Source: CBDFMG01 sp965221205 [NCBI: bacterium] (lineage in GTDB: Bacteria; SM23-31). From it: a DNA stretch of 64,000 nucleotides. A model generated the notes under the pieces. The model was not told the DNA's origin, did no database searches, and saw only the letters and a program-made list of their open reading frames with translations. The DNA lies in contig OZ244870.1 of the NCBI GenBank assembly GCA_965221205.1, positions 2,914,001-2,978,000 of the forward strand. Reading direction: 5' to 3'. Made by a program: the position numbers and the translations under genes. Shown here piece by piece: positions 1 to 10,630 of this stretch (positions are counted from its first letter, which is position 1; the number at the start of each line of letters is the position of its first letter).

Positions 1-459
1 CTCTTCCCCAGCAGCAGACTGCTGTTTAAGCTCGGATAAATTGAATGTTTTTGGAATCAAAAAACTTTGCGCCGGCGGAGCACTCATAGGATTGATAGTC
101 GGGGATGGCAGCTCTTCAGTTTCGGCAAATCCTTCAACGTGCGGTACGTTTTCGTCGATATCCACTGTGGGATTAGGATCAGATGCCTCGGTATTCCGAT
201 CGGAGGCAAATACAGCATTATCAGGCGGAACAGCAACAATATTGTCTGGGTTGGATTCAACCAGTTCAAACATGAGCCGCGTTTCTTCCTCTTCAGACGC
301 TACATTAGATAATGGAATTATCGGCACTAATCCTGTCTTAAACAAAAAAAACAAAGACAAATGCAGCAGTAGAGACACAGCGAGAGACCACCAGAGCTGC
401 TTACTTCCGGCATCAAGATCAAACACACCTTGTTGTAATGGTTTTCCGATTGTTTCCAT
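1..459 (-). CDS. TonB-like energy transducer, N-terminal part (runs off window)
   Basis: Reading the minus strand from ATG at 459 gives 153 codons with no stop before the window edge. About 20 cytoplasmic residues are followed by one hydrophobic segment (roughly residues 22-42), then an acidic stretch with the motif MFELVES and a long Pro/Asp/Glu-rich linker. This layout, one inner-membrane anchor plus an extended periplasmic linker, is that of TonB-family proteins, which pass proton-motive force to outer-membrane transporters. The diagnostic C-terminal TonB domain lies outside the window, so the assignment is by architecture only. It follows clpC on the same strand after a hairpin. No clear Shine-Dalgarno precedes the ATG. 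Confidence 0.6.
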   Translation of the reverse strand, partial: METIGKPLQQGVFDLDAGSKQLWWSLAVSLLLHLSLFFLFKTGLVPIIPLSNVASEEEETRLMFELVESNPDNIVAVPPDNAVFASDRNTEASDPNPTVDIDENVPHVEGFAETEELPSPTINPMSAPPAQSFLIPKTFNLSELKQQSAAGEE

Positions 460-557
460 TGATTTTTAAATTTTACAGAATGTCTTACTATATTATACAA
501 TAATCAGAGGAAAAATACTCAATTAAAGTTGCAGATTTTTTGTATGGTCAGAAATAA

Positions 558-588
558 CAAAGCCCCGGCATATTAAGTCGAGGCTTTG
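558..588 (-). terminator. Hairpin between clpC and the TonB-like gene
   Basis: CAAAGCC and GGCTTTG form a 7-bp stem, extended by a CG/CG pair beyond a mismatch, around a loop of about ten bases. It lies 36 bases past the clpC stop. On the minus strand the sequence beyond it is T-rich but has no long T run, so it may terminate weakly. Confidence 0.5.
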
Positions 589-623
589 AAAAATTGTTGT
601 GCTCTTTTAAAAATCACTTTTGA

Positions 624-3071
624 TTAATTGTCATCGAGTTTAAGTGGAGTTTTTATGGAGCCTGAAAATGAGAGTTTATCACCACGCACTACGATTTTAA
701 TCTTTCTTCCATCTCCGAATTTTCCTTTTAGAATTTCTTCTGCCAAGGGATCTTCCACATATCTTTGAATTGCTCTTTTTAACGGCCGTGCACCAAGAAC
801 AGCATCATGCCCTTTTTCTGCTAAAAATTTTCGGGCACCTGCAGAAAGGTTCACCGATATTTTCCGCTCTGATAGTTTTTCAAGAATAGCCTTAAATTCC
901 AGATCGACTATTTTGAGTATATTGTCGAAATCCAGTGCTTTAAACACAACTGTCTCATCAATCCTGTTCAAAAACTCGGGATTAAATATCCGTTTTACAT
1001 TATCCATAATTTTTATTTTCATGGAGTTGTAGTCCGCTTCTTTGGACCCGGAGCTGAATCCAAACGAAGCATTTCGTTTTATCTCACGAGCACCGACATT
1101 TGACGTCATAATGAGGATTGTGTTTTTGAAATCAACTTTTCTGCCGAACCCATCTGTCAAGCTGCCGTCATCCAAGACTTGTAGAAGAACATTAAAAACA
1201 TCCGGATGCGCCTTTTCAATCTCATCCAGCAACACGACTGAGTAGGGTTTTCTTCTGACCCGCTCAGTAAGCTGGCCGCCTTCTTCATAGCCGACATAGC
1301 CTGGAGGGGCACCAGTTAATCGGGAACCGGTGAATTTTTCCATGTACTCCGACATATCGATCCGAATCAGAGCGCTTTCGTCTTCAAACAGATATTTTGC
1401 AAGCACTTTTGCGAGCAGTGTCTTACCAACGCCCGAAGGGCCAAGAAATATGAACGACCCGATCGGCTTATTAGGATCTTTCAATCCTGCACGTGTACGC
1501 TGGATTGCACGAGCAAGTGATTCAATTGCTTCATCCTGTCCGATGATACATTTTTTTACTTCGTCTTCAATCTTGAAGAGTTTCTCAGATTCGGTCTGTG
1601 CAACCCGTTTTACGGGAATTCCGGTCATCATTGCAACAACGTCCGCAATATCTTCTTCTGTAACAACTACCCTGTTGAATTCCTCGTTTTCTTCCCATTC
1701 ATCTCTAACCGACTTGAGATTCTCTTTAGCCCGCCGCTCTTCATCACGGAGCCGGGCAGCTTCCTCAAATGCTTGATTCTGAACTGCCGATTCTTTTTTT
1801 GATTTGATATCTTCTACATTTTTTTCAGCTTCGAGAAGTTCCTCCGGCACAACAAGATTTGTCAACCGTACGCGGGAACCGGTTTCATCGAGAACATCAA
1901 TAGCCTTGTCCGGTAGAAATTTATCGGTAATATACCGGTCACTCAGTTTGACTGCGGCATCCAATGCCTCTTCAGTGTAGGTTACTCTGTGGTGATCTTC
2001 ATATCTGCTCTTCAACCCCTGTAAAATCTGCGCGGTCTCGTCGACAGATGGAGGATCGATCATAATTTTTTGAAAACGACGCTCTAAAGCACCATCTTTT
2101 TCAATGAACTGCCGATATTCATCGTACGTTGTCGCACCAACACACTGCAGTTCCCCTCGCGCCAGCGCAGGTTTAAACATATTCGAGGCATCGAGTGAAC
2201 CGGAAGCGCCACCTGCACCGACAATTGTATGCAGTTCATCAATAAAAAGAATAATATTTCTGTTTTTTTCTAATTCATTCATTACCGCTTTCATCCGCTC
2301 TTCGAATTGACCACGGTATTTAGTACCCGCAACAAGTGCTCCTAAGTCAAGGGTTACAACCCGTTTATTATGCAGTGTGCGAGGAACTTTCTGTTCAACA
2401 ATACGAATAGCAAGCCCTTCAGCAATTGCAGTCTTTCCTACTCCAGGCTCACCAATGAGTACTGGATTGTTCTTTTTGCGCCTGCTCAGAATCTGAGCAA
2501 CACGCTCAATTTCAACATCTCTACCGATTATTGGGTCGAGATTGTCCTGACGGGTTAATTCTGTCAAATCTCTGCCAAAATGGTCTAAGGCAGGTGTTTT
2601 CGATTTTTTTGGCTTTCCAACGTTTTCATGTTCTCCACCCTGCATTATTGCGTCTAACTCCCTTTTTACAGATTCATATTCCACGTCAAAATTCATAAGT
2701 ATCTGAGCTGCCATCCCGTCCTTTTCTTTTGTCAGTGAAAGGAGCAGATGTTCTGTACCAATTATATCCGATTTAAAATTTTTTGCTTCAATATAAGTGC
2801 CTTTTAAAATTCTTTCGGCCCGTTTTGTCAACGGAAGATTTCCAATAGTCATGGTACCACCGGTACTTTTGACTGTCTCTTCAATACTACGTTTGAGTTC
2901 ATCGAGGTCAACACTTTGATTCTTGAGAATTTCTATTGCGATTCCATCTCCTTCACGCAGCAAACCAAGCAGAAGATGTTCCGATCCAATATAGTCATGG
3001 CCAAGACGGACAGCCTCTTCACGAGAGAATTGAATCACCATTTGTACTCGGTGCGAAAAATTATTTTTCAT
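624..3071 (-). CDS. clpC: ClpC-type AAA+ unfoldase
   Basis: ATP-driven Hsp100 unfoldase that feeds substrates to ClpP. Two N-terminal Clp repeats come first ([14 protein letters not shown] near residues 20-35 and a second copy near 95). AAA1 follows with Walker A GEPGVGKT, then a UVR-type coiled segment ([16 protein letters not shown]), then AAA2 with GPSGVGKT and the pore loop [10 protein letters not shown] chose ATG 3071 (815 aa) rather than longer in-frame starts because GGAG lies at good spacing before it and the protein then begins MKNNFSHRV, as in ClpC homologues. The upstream extension has no family similarity that I recognise. A sigma70-like promoter lies about 140 bases upstream. Intact. 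Confidence 0.95.
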   Translation of the reverse strand: MKNNFSHRVQMVIQFSREEAVRLGHDYIGSEHLLLGLLREGDGIAIEILKNQSVDLDELKRSIEETVKSTGGTMTIGNLPLTKRAERILKGTYIEAKNFKSDIIGTEHLLLSLTKEKDGMAAQILMNFDVEYESVKRELDAIMQGGEHENVGKPKKSKTPALDHFGRDLTELTRQDNLDPIIGRDVEIERVAQILSRRKKNNPVLIGEPGVGKTAIAEGLAIRIVEQKVPRTLHNKRVVTLDLGALVAGTKYRGQFEERMKAVMNELEKNRNIILFIDELHTIVGAGGASGSLDASNMFKPALARGELQCVGATTYDEYRQFIEKDGALERRFQKIMIDPPSVDETAQILQGLKSRYEDHHRVTYTEEALDAAVKLSDRYITDKFLPDKAIDVLDETGSRVRLTNLVVPEELLEAEKNVEDIKSKKESAVQNQAFEEAARLRDEERRAKENLKSVRDEWEENEEFNRVVVTEEDIADVVAMMTGIPVKRVAQTESEKLFKIEDEVKKCIIGQDEAIESLARAIQRTRAGLKDPNKPIGSFIFLGPSGVGKTLLAKVLAKYLFEDESALIRIDMSEYMEKFTGSRLTGAPPGYVGYEEGGQLTERVRRKPYSVVLLDEIEKAHPDVFNVLLQVLDDGSLTDGFGRKVDFKNTILIMTSNVGAREIKRNASFGFSSGSKEADYNSMKIKIMDNVKRIFNPEFLNRIDETVVFKALDFDNILKIVDLEFKAILEKLSERKISVNLSAGARKFLAEKGHDAVLGARPLKRAIQRYVEDPLAEEILKGKFGDGRKIKIVVRGDKLSFSGSIKTPLKLDDN

Positions 3072-3208
3072 TGGAAACTCCATGAGCCATACCTTGAACT
3101 TAGATTTATGTATTAAAGCCACCGTACATTTCAAACGAAATCTTAAAAGCATAAAGCGCTTTCGTTTATCTAACAAATCCCGGAGGCACTTTATTCCAGT
3201 TACATACC

Positions 3209-3237
3209 ACAATACAAATTTTTTCCATCGTAATCAA
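3209..3237 (-). promoter_or_regulatory. Candidate sigma70 promoter of clpC
   Basis: On the minus strand TTGATT (3237-3232) and TATTGT (3214-3209) are separated by exactly 17 bases. It sits in the 304-base gap between lolD and clpC and would give a 5' leader of roughly 130 bases. I see no CtsR-type direct repeat. The rest of that gap holds nothing recognisable. Confidence 0.4.
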
Positions 3238-3375
3238 TACTTTAATTTCGAAAATTTTTATTCATTGCTGCTATTCTATGAACAATTTCCATACATAAAC
3301 GTTTGCTCTCTTAGAAAAAGTTCCAAAGCAGAAGGGTTATTTTCTATATCCGATTACTGATTCAATATAAAGTGA

Positions 3376-4056
3376 TCATATAATTATCTTGCCATCGGAT
3401 AACGTTAGAATCCGGTTTGTTCGTTCAGATATTGACTCGTTGTGCGTCACAACAAGAAATGTTTTATTTGATTTATTGCTCAGATCAAGTATTAGATTGT
3501 ATACCGCTTCCCCATTCTCGCGGTCTAAGTTTCCGGTCGGTTCATCGGCAAGGACAATTGCAGGATCATTGATAAGAGCACGAGCTACGGCTGTCCGTTG
3601 TAGTTCCCCACCTGACAACTCACTCGGTTTATGATCAAGACGTTCACCAAGTCCGACATTCACAAGCAGCTCTCGAGCCCGATTAACAACATCATGCCGG
3701 GATTTATTCAGGATAAATCCCGGCATCGCTACATTTTCCAATGCAGTAAATTCAGGCAGGAGATAGTGAAACTGAAATACAAATCCAATCTTCTTATTTC
3801 TTATGATAGCAAGCTGCATTTCGTCCATTTTTGTAACATTTTCGCCATCGAGCGTTATCATACCTTTATTCGGACGGTCAAGTGTTCCGATTATACTCAA
3901 CAATGTACTTTTACCTGCACCCGAAACACCTAAAATAGAAACGATTTCTCCCCTGTTCAGGGAAAAGTTAACACCATTGAGCACATCCACCCTCTTATCC
4001 CCTACTTGAAAATTTTTGTAGATATCTTGTACTTCCAGAATTGTGCCGGTGTTCAT
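3376..4056 (-). CDS. lolD: LolD, ATPase of the lipoprotein-releasing ABC transporter
   Basis: 226 aa, the usual length for LolD. Walker A is GVSGAGKST (near residue 44), the Q-loop region reads FVFQFHYLLPEFTALENV, the signature is LSGGE, and Walker B is IVLADEPTGNLD. The LLPEFTALENV string is characteristic of LolD among MacB-type ATPases. With the two permeases upstream it should extract outer-membrane lipoproteins from the inner membrane. ATG 4056 lies 9 bases after the stop of the permease gene, with AGGA in between, so the genes are probably translationally coupled. Intact. Confidence 0.93.
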   Translation of the reverse strand: MNTGTILEVQDIYKNFQVGDKRVDVLNGVNFSLNRGEIVSILGVSGAGKSTLLSIIGTLDRPNKGMITLDGENVTKMDEMQLAIIRNKKIGFVFQFHYLLPEFTALENVAMPGFILNKSRHDVVNRARELLVNVGLGERLDHKPSELSGGELQRTAVARALINDPAIVLADEPTGNLDRENGEAVYNLILDLSNKSNKTFLVVTHNESISERTNRILTLSDGKIII

Positions 4057-4065
4057 AACGGTTTC

Positions 4066-5292
4066 CTATTCATATCGGAGTGCTCGTGCAGGGAGCATAA
4101 CGGCTGCTGTTCGAGCAGGGTAAAGTGTCGCCGCAAAGGTCATCCCCAGCGCAATGACCCCGACAATAATAAAATCGAACGGATTGATTTCAACGGGTAA
4201 AGCACCAATAATAAAAATATTGGTCGGGAGCTCAATTATAGCATACATTTTCTGCAATGCGCAAAAAGCAAGTCCAGTTAACAATCCCAAAAAAGTTCCT
4301 GAGGTCCCGATGATCATTCCATTAACGATGAAAATTTTTTTTATACTTTGCTCAGTTCCACCCATCGATTTTAATATTCCGATTTCATTTCGCTTTTCCA
4401 GAACCAGCATTATCAATGAACATGCAATTGAGAAACTTGCCACTAATATCATTAAACTCAGCACAAGCAATGCACCCCATTTTTCTAGTTTCATCGCAGC
4501 AAACAGATTTTTGTGCTGGTCATACCATGTCTTTATTAGGACATTTTCCGAAATGCCACTTTTCAAATATTCTGCAATTTCGGGAGAGGATTCTATCTGA
4601 GTAGTGGCAATATCAAATCCTGATATATCCGAACCTAACCTTAAAAATTTTTGAGCCGACTGTAACAGCAAATAAGAATTGGTCATATTATATTCGCTCA
4701 GTCCTGCGTCAAATATACCCGTCACGACAAAGCGACGTGCAGGTGGTTCTTGAAATACCCGACCTAATCCGCTCAAGCTCATAACCCAAATTCTATCTCC
4801 AACCGTTACCACCAAATTGTCCGCAGTTTCCATACCAAGAATAATGCCATATTCGACCTGTTGATTATCGAGAGAAAAGTCATCTGTTCCATAGAAAATA
4901 TGTTGCCGTAATCGGGATACATTATCTACCGTCTCGATGTCAATCCCTTTTAAGGTAGTAATTTGCTCTGCCTCTTCTGACATGAGAACAGCTTTTGCTG
5001 AAACAAACTGCGAATAGCCCTGAATATCCGAATTTCCATCGAGATGGCTGACAAAACCCATCTGTTCTGGAAACTCATCTTCACCGGTTTTCGCTGCAGT
5101 GATGTGGCTGTCGAATGCTAAATACCGTTCAAGTACTACAGATTCGAATCCGTTCATAATCGACATTATAATGGTTACGCACGCCACACCAATTACGATC
5201 ACAGAAAACGAAAAAAAAGTGGTGAATGATATAAGGCCTGTACGCTTTTTTGCCCGCAGATACCGTTTCGCTATAAATGTTTCAAATGACAT
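4066..5292 (-). CDS. lolE: LolC/LolE-family lipoprotein-releasing permease (copy 2)
   Basis: FtsX/MacB-type permease of about 408 aa: one N-terminal membrane helix, a large periplasmic domain, and three C-terminal helices. I start it at the ATG at 5292 (MSFETFIAKRYL) because the paralogue just upstream begins MSFEYLIAKRYL; a 10-codon extension to a TTG at 5322 has no ribosome site and no counterpart. The motif EIGILKSMGGTEQSIKKIF is the cytoplasmic coupling region that contacts LolD. It probably pairs with the product of 5481-6707 in a LolCDE complex. Which of the two is LolC and which LolE cannot be told from this sequence. Confidence 0.85.
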   Translation of the reverse strand: MSFETFIAKRYLRAKKRTGLISFTTFFSFSVIVIGVACVTIIMSIMNGFESVVLERYLAFDSHITAAKTGEDEFPEQMGFVSHLDGNSDIQGYSQFVSAKAVLMSEEAEQITTLKGIDIETVDNVSRLRQHIFYGTDDFSLDNQQVEYGIILGMETADNLVVTVGDRIWVMSLSGLGRVFQEPPARRFVVTGIFDAGLSEYNMTNSYLLLQSAQKFLRLGSDISGFDIATTQIESSPEIAEYLKSGISENVLIKTWYDQHKNLFAAMKLEKWGALLVLSLMILVASFSIACSLIMLVLEKRNEIGILKSMGGTEQSIKKIFIVNGMIIGTSGTFLGLLTGLAFCALQKMYAIIELPTNIFIIGALPVEINPFDFIIVGVIALGMTFAATLYPARTAAVMLPARALRYE

Positions 5293-5480
5293 GTGAATTA
5301 TTGAATGTGTTACAAAATACAATATTAAATTTTGGATTTAAATTTCAACATTGCGTAATGTTCCAATCATAAGATCTTCAAGCTCCACTACTTATGACAC
5401 TCAAATAATGGTTTGAAGCACCACAATTATGATCATTTTAAATAATATTGCCAATATATGCCGTGTTTCAACTAACCATA

Positions 5481-6707
5481 CTAATCTCGTTTAATTGCTT
5501 CGAAAGGACGCATATTCGACGCTTTCCATGCAGGATAAAGCGTCGCCCCCAGACACAATAGCAATGCGATTATTCCAATTTGGAAAAATACTGACCATGC
5601 CATATCTATGGGAAACGAACTAATGTAATAAACATCCTTACTAACAGAAATTATTTCAAAATTGTTCTGCAACATTCCGAGCACTAACGCGAGTGCCGAA
5701 CCAGCACTAATCGAAAGTAGTCCGATTAATATCCCGTCGATAAAGAATATTTTTATTATTGACCGGGATGTCGCACCCATCGATTTCAGAATTCCGATAT
5801 CTTTTTGTTTTTCGAGAATTATCAGAATGAGCGTACTGACAAGATTGAGTGATCCTACTAAAATAATCATGCCGAATGCGATAAGGAACGGAAGACGCTG
5901 AACATCCATCCAGTCAAACAGAACATTATTCGTATCGAGCCATGTTCTGGCATAAAATGGATATCCTAATTCATTATTGATGTTCTGTTGTATAACCGGA
6001 GCATTCAGTCTGTCGTACAACCTCAAGCCAAAACCAGAAACCTGATCCCGCATATTAAAAAGATACTGCGCTTCAGTCAGATGAATAAAAGCAAATGAAT
6101 TGTCAAATTCCGACATGCCGGTATCTATCAGTCCTCTCACTTCATACAGATTTCTCCTTGGTCTGTCGATACCACCTGACCGCAGGCCTGCCGGACTGGC
6201 AAGAATTACCTCATCGCCGAAAGACAATTCAAACCGTTCTGCTATATCAGATCCGAGAATTATACCAGGAATATCGGAAAATTCGGAACCAAGCTGTACT
6301 TCGCCTCCTGATACGAATTGGCTGATATCATTTACATCGGACTGTGATTCAGGTACTATCCCACGAACCATTATACCATCTTCAAGAGACCCGAACCGAA
6401 TTATAGAAACCTGTTCCACAAAGGGAGAAACAGCAGAAACTTCAGGATATTTTTTGAGAAGTTCCTGAATTTCCAGATGTTGACTAATGGGATTTGTGTG
6501 AAATCTTTCAACACGAAGATGGGGCTGAAAACTGAGGACCTTTTCTCTGATAGTCTGCTCAAAACCGTTCAACACGCCCAACGTCAGCACCAATGCGGCG
6601 ATTCCAATGGAGAGACCTGCAATTGAAATGTAGGTAATGAGTGTAATAAAGCCTGTCTCTTTTTTCTGTGTTAAATAGCGCTTTGCAATGAGATATTCGA
6701 AGGACAT
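5481..6707 (-). CDS. lolC: LolC/LolE-family lipoprotein-releasing permease (copy 1)
   Basis: 408 aa, same fold as the neighbouring permease: N-terminal helix after MSFEYLIAKRYL, a periplasmic domain of about 220 residues, then three helices. The coupling segment reads DIGILKSMGATSRSIIKIF. It begins 14 bases after the lysS stop. The two permeases are clearly paralogous but well diverged, as expected for a heterodimer. A 158-base gap separates it from copy 2 and holds nothing that I recognise. Intact. Confidence 0.87.
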   Translation of the reverse strand: MSFEYLIAKRYLTQKKETGFITLITYISIAGLSIGIAALVLTLGVLNGFEQTIREKVLSFQPHLRVERFHTNPISQHLEIQELLKKYPEVSAVSPFVEQVSIIRFGSLEDGIMVRGIVPESQSDVNDISQFVSGGEVQLGSEFSDIPGIILGSDIAERFELSFGDEVILASPAGLRSGGIDRPRRNLYEVRGLIDTGMSEFDNSFAFIHLTEAQYLFNMRDQVSGFGLRLYDRLNAPVIQQNINNELGYPFYARTWLDTNNVLFDWMDVQRLPFLIAFGMIILVGSLNLVSTLILIILEKQKDIGILKSMGATSRSIIKIFFIDGILIGLLSISAGSALALVLGMLQNNFEIISVSKDVYYISSFPIDMAWSVFFQIGIIALLLCLGATLYPAWKASNMRPFEAIKRD

Positions 6708-6721
6708 GATGAGAACAAGCC

Positions 6722-8233
6722 TTATTCATCTCTCGATTTCATTTGAGGAAAGAGAATAACATCTTTGATAGATGTTGCATTAGTGATCAGCATTGTTAAA
6801 CGGTCAACACCAACTCCGACACCGACTGTCGGAGGCATTCCATACTCAAGAGCCATTACATAGTCTTCATCGATAACCTGCGCTTCTTCGTCTCCAAGTT
6901 TTCTCTGTTCCATCTGGTCGAGAAAACGCTGCTTTTGGTCCTGTGGATCATTTAACTCTGAATAGCCATTTGACAATTCAAATCCGGCAACAATTGCTTC
7001 AAACCGTTCAACAATGTTTTTGTCACTCGGGCTTTTCTTTGCAAGCGGCGATGTGTCGCTCGGATAATCAATTATATATGTCGGTTTCACAATTTTATGT
7101 TCCACATAGACACCGAATATCTCTTCAATATATTTGCCTTGCCCCCAGAATTTTTCCGTTTCAATTTCGAGTTCATCAGCTATATCTTTAAGTTTTTTTA
7201 CGTCCGTATTGTGAACATCATACCCGGTATACCGCTTCACAGCATTAGCCATACTGATGCGCTCCCATGGCGGGGCAAAATCAATTTTTTGTCCTTGATA
7301 TGTCAGCTCGGTTGTTCCGTTAATCTGCAGTACAATTTCTGCAATCATCGTTTCGATAAGCTCCATCATAAAGTCATAATTTTTGTATGCGACATAAAGC
7401 TCCATCATTGTAAATTCAGGATTATGATACCGATCTATTCCCTCATTACGAAAATCTTTTGAAATTTCATATACACCATCAAATCCGCCAATAATGAGCC
7501 GTTTCAGATAGAGTTCATCTGCTATTCGGAGAAAAAGATTCATATCGAGCGTATTATGATACGTCTTGAACGGATGTGCGTTTGCTCCGCCGTAAATCGG
7601 CTGCAGCACAGGTGTTTCCACTTCAATGTATCCCTTTTTATCAAGAAATTGGCGCATAGCTGTTATAATTTTGGCGCGTGAGATAAAAATATTCTTTACC
7701 TCCGGGTTAACGGCAAGATCAAGATAGCGACGACGGTACCGTAGTTCTTTGTTGGAAAATGCGTCGTGTGTAACTATTTTTCCATCCACTTCTTCTTCTT
7801 TAACAATCGGAAGCGGGAGCAGCGATTTCGTCAACAGCTGTACATCTTCTACAAGCACTGTAATTTCACCAGTCCTTGTCTTGAAAACCGTCCCTTTGAC
7901 ACCAATAAAATCTCCTATATCTACCAATCCGATAAGGCTAAACTGTAGCTCAGGAATTTTGTCTTTCCGTATGTAAATCTGGATTTTTCCTTCGCTATCT
8001 CTCAGATGTCCAAAAAGTACTTTCCCCATTTTCCGAAATGCGATTACTCTACCCGCTAACGCAACCTGTGTTCCCTCTTTTTCAAACTGCTCGAAATCGT
8101 TCAAGATTTCATTTGAATAATGAGTCCGGTTGTACTTTGTCGGATATGGATCGATTCCAAGGTTTTTGACTTTATCAAGTTTTTCTATCTTAACATTCCG
8201 CAATTCGCCACCATAGGTCGTTTCTGGATCCAC
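6722..8233 (-). CDS. lysS: Lysyl-tRNA synthetase, class II
   Basis: 503 aa. An N-terminal OB-fold anticodon-binding domain (about residues 55-150) is followed by the class II catalytic core: motif 2 FRNEGIDRYHNPEFTMMELY and motif 3 GVGVGVDRL near the C-terminus. It charges tRNA-Lys in the cytoplasm. The start is GTG at 8233, favoured because GGAG lies about 8 bases upstream. It sits between alr and lolC in the minus-strand housekeeping run. Intact and of normal length. Confidence 0.96.
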   Translation of the reverse strand: MDPETTYGGELRNVKIEKLDKVKNLGIDPYPTKYNRTHYSNEILNDFEQFEKEGTQVALAGRVIAFRKMGKVLFGHLRDSEGKIQIYIRKDKIPELQFSLIGLVDIGDFIGVKGTVFKTRTGEITVLVEDVQLLTKSLLPLPIVKEEEVDGKIVTHDAFSNKELRYRRRYLDLAVNPEVKNIFISRAKIITAMRQFLDKKGYIEVETPVLQPIYGGANAHPFKTYHNTLDMNLFLRIADELYLKRLIIGGFDGVYEISKDFRNEGIDRYHNPEFTMMELYVAYKNYDFMMELIETMIAEIVLQINGTTELTYQGQKIDFAPPWERISMANAVKRYTGYDVHNTDVKKLKDIADELEIETEKFWGQGKYIEEIFGVYVEHKIVKPTYIIDYPSDTSPLAKKSPSDKNIVERFEAIVAGFELSNGYSELNDPQDQKQRFLDQMEQRKLGDEEAQVIDEDYVMALEYGMPPTVGVGVGVDRLTMLITNATSIKDVILFPQMKSRDE

Positions 8234-8289
8234 AGTACTGCTCCTTTACTTCACAATCAAGTTTCTAATAAATTACTGACATTTTAATA

Positions 8290-9393
8290 TTATGACGCAT
8301 TAATATACTGCTTCTGCAGCCGTCCGGTAAAATTACAAAGTACCTCATGGGGAATTGTGTGCACAATTTCACACCATTCATGAATAGTTATTTCCTGTTC
8401 ACCTTGTTTCCCAAGAAGAATTACTTCGTCACCACTATGCACTGATGCGTCGTCGCCGATGTCTACCATAATCCAATCCATTGCAACAATACCCACGATG
8501 GGAAATCGCTTTCCCCTGATTAGTACCGATCCTTTATTTGATAACAGCCTATTAACTCCATCATCGTATCCAATTGGAACGGAGACAATACGTGTCGGTT
8601 GATCCACCTTGTAGGTCAGCGAGTACCCAATACCCTCCAGAGCGTGATACAAGCGCACATCGGCAACTTTAGATTTCACTGACATTACTGGTTTAAGCTG
8701 AACTGCCTGCTTGCACTCTCTCGAAGGAAAATATCCATAGAGTGATATCCCCGGCCTGACCATTGTACAATGAGACTCCGGCATCTGCAGCAGTGCTCCG
8801 CTTCCCGCCGCATGCACAGCCGGGATTGTTCCTTTGCATCCTTGAATTGCCGAATCAAATCGATCGAGTTGTGTAGAAGTGAATGTCAAATCACTCTCGT
8901 CTGCCGCTGCACAGTGTGTGTATATACCCTTGATATTCAACCAATTACATTGTGCAATTTTTCCAATTTCTTTTCTTGCATCCTGCCAATATACACCGCC
9001 CCGCTGCATTCCGGTATCGATATAGATATGAACAGCTATTTCTTTTCCAAGTTTTTTAACCTGTTCAGATATGACATTAGCCTGCTCACATGAAGTTACT
9101 GTCAATTCCAATCCATACTGAACAGTAGATTCGATCTCGTCATATTCTGTCGGTGACAATACAAGTATCGGCTTATTTATGCCTTTTTTTCTAAGACCAA
9201 CTCCTTCTTTTACAAGTGCCACACAAAAATGCTCAATACCGACATTGATAAGTTCTCGTGCTATTTCGTATGCACCATGACCATATGCATCCGCTTTAAT
9301 TACTGCACAAACAGGAACAGGATTTACATAATTTTGTATCTGAACAGCATTCCAGCGCAATGCTTCGAGGTCAATTACAGCACTGGTATCCAT
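8290..9393 (-). CDS. alr: Alanine racemase
   Basis: PLP enzyme converting L- to D-alanine for peptidoglycan. The PLP lysine is in AVIKADAYGHG near the N-terminus. The C-terminal beta domain has GIGYSLTY, where the second catalytic base Tyr is expected, and VPIGYDDG. I start at ATG 9393 (367 aa) rather than an in-frame TTG at 9411 because AAGAGGAA lies at proper spacing before the ATG. It starts 28 bases downstream of the prfB stop, so both are probably cotranscribed. Intact. Confidence 0.94.
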   Translation of the reverse strand: MDTSAVIDLEALRWNAVQIQNYVNPVPVCAVIKADAYGHGAYEIARELINVGIEHFCVALVKEGVGLRKKGINKPILVLSPTEYDEIESTVQYGLELTVTSCEQANVISEQVKKLGKEIAVHIYIDTGMQRGGVYWQDARKEIGKIAQCNWLNIKGIYTHCAAADESDLTFTSTQLDRFDSAIQGCKGTIPAVHAAGSGALLQMPESHCTMVRPGISLYGYFPSRECKQAVQLKPVMSVKSKVADVRLYHALEGIGYSLTYKVDQPTRIVSVPIGYDDGVNRLLSNKGSVLIRGKRFPIVGIVAMDWIMVDIGDDASVHSGDEVILLGKQGEQEITIHEWCEIVHTIPHEVLCNFTGRLQKQYINAS

Positions 9394-9420
9394 ATTGATA
9401 TTCCTCTTCAACTGTTCAGT

Positions 9421-10522
9421 TTATCTACTTTTCGTCTGGAGCAGGTATGAATTGACAAATTTGTCCAGATCGCCGCCTAATACCGATTGCACATCACCCA
9501 CTTCGACATTTGTACGATGGTCCTTGACAAGGCTGTAAGGATGCAAAATATATGACCTGATCTGATTCCCCCACGCAATGTCGGTCTTGCTCTTTTCAAG
9601 CTTGTCAAGCTTTTCCATCTCTTCCTGCTTGTTCAGGGAATATAACCGCGCCTTTAATATCTTCAGTGCATTTTCTTTATTTTTATGCTGAGACCGCTCA
9701 TTCTGGCAATTCACAACAATTCCTGTTGGAATATGAGTGATCCGAATAGCAGAATCGGTCTTATTTACATGCTGGCCTCCTGCCCCACTTGCCCTGAATG
9801 TATCGATTCGAAGATCACCTAGATCAATCTCTATTGTAATATTGTCTTCAACTTCAGGATATACAAAAACGGAGGCAAATGAGGTGTGCCTCCTATGATT
9901 TGTATCGAACGGGGATAAACGCACAAGCCTGTGTACACCTATTTCAGCTTTTGAGTAACCGTACGCAAAACTGCCTTTTACTTCAATAGTGGCGCTTTTA
10001 ATACCTGCTTCCTCAGCACTTTGCCGGTCTAATACCGACACCTGATAATTTCTTGATTCGAGCCAGCGCAAATACATTCGGAGCAGCATTTCTGCCCAAT
10101 CCTGAGATTCTGTCCCCCCTGCGCCAGGATGGATAGTCAAAATTGCATTTTTTAAATCATCTTCACCATCGAGCATTATATCTAATTCTAACATTGAAAT
10201 TTTTTCATCCAGCCCACTCAATTCCAAGCGAATTTCATCTAACGAATGTTCATCTTCTTCCTTCAGGGTAATTTCAAGCAGCTCTTTTAAATCCGTTATT
10301 TCAGTATTGATTGTAGTATACTTTAAAACTGTATCCCTCAAAAGATTTAGCGATTTTAATATTGACTGAGCTACTTCCTGATTTGACCAAAAATTGTCTT
10401 TTACACTCTTTTTTCCCAACTCAGCAATTTGTCTTTCTTTGCCATCTATGTCAAAGATACTCCCGTATTTTAGTAATTCTTGCAGCAAAACCGGTCAATA
10501 CATCACTGACATCATCTACCAT
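9421..10522 (-). CDS. prfB: Peptide chain release factor 2, with programmed +1 frameshift
   Basis: RF2 terminates at UGA and UAA. ATG 10522, preceded by AGGAGG-like GGAGG, opens 23 codons ending ...REYL followed by an in-frame TGA (10453-10451). Shifting +1 at CTT-TGA-C continues as DIDGKERQIAEL for 343 more codons, 366 aa in total, the normal RF2 length. The stop-recognition tripeptide SPF is present in VRLSPFDTN, and the peptidyl-hydrolysis motif is SGAGGQHVNK. The coordinates span both frames. First gene of the minus-strand housekeeping run, with a strong promoter 80 bases upstream. Confidence 0.96.
10450..10465 (-). promoter_or_regulatory. prfB programmed frameshift site
   Basis: On the minus strand the sequence reads CGGGAGTATCTTTGAC. 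A Shine-Dalgarno-like GGGAG stands 3 bases before CTT, the slippery codon, followed by TGA and C, the poor-termination context. This is the canonical RF2 autoregulation site: when RF2 is scarce, ribosomes pause at TGA and slip +1. Confidence 0.95.
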
Positions 10523-10601
10523 AATTCCTCCAAAACTATCCGGAATAACCACTCATAACTTTATAGAAAACAACTGTTTCTGATTGATTTTACACGGTGT
10601 A

Positions 10602-10630
10602 AATATACCTATTTCAGAAAGTAAAGTCAA
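10602..10630 (-). promoter_or_regulatory. Strong sigma70-type promoter of prfB operon
   Basis: Minus-strand TTGACT (10630-10625) and TATATT (10607-10602) are separated by exactly 17 bases. The match to the classical consensus is near perfect and argues against a Bacteroidetes-type promoter code. It should drive prfB-alr-lysS and probably the lol genes. Confidence 0.65.

Noticed and set aside
5140-5160. GATTCGAATCC, resembling a tRNA T-loop.
   Set aside because: Lies inside the lolE-like coding sequence with no acceptor, D or anticodon stems around it. I found no tRNA or rRNA in the window.
5293-5322. Ten-codon N-terminal extension of the lolE-like gene.
   Set aside because: TTG start without a ribosome site; the paralogue aligns from MSFE at the internal ATG.
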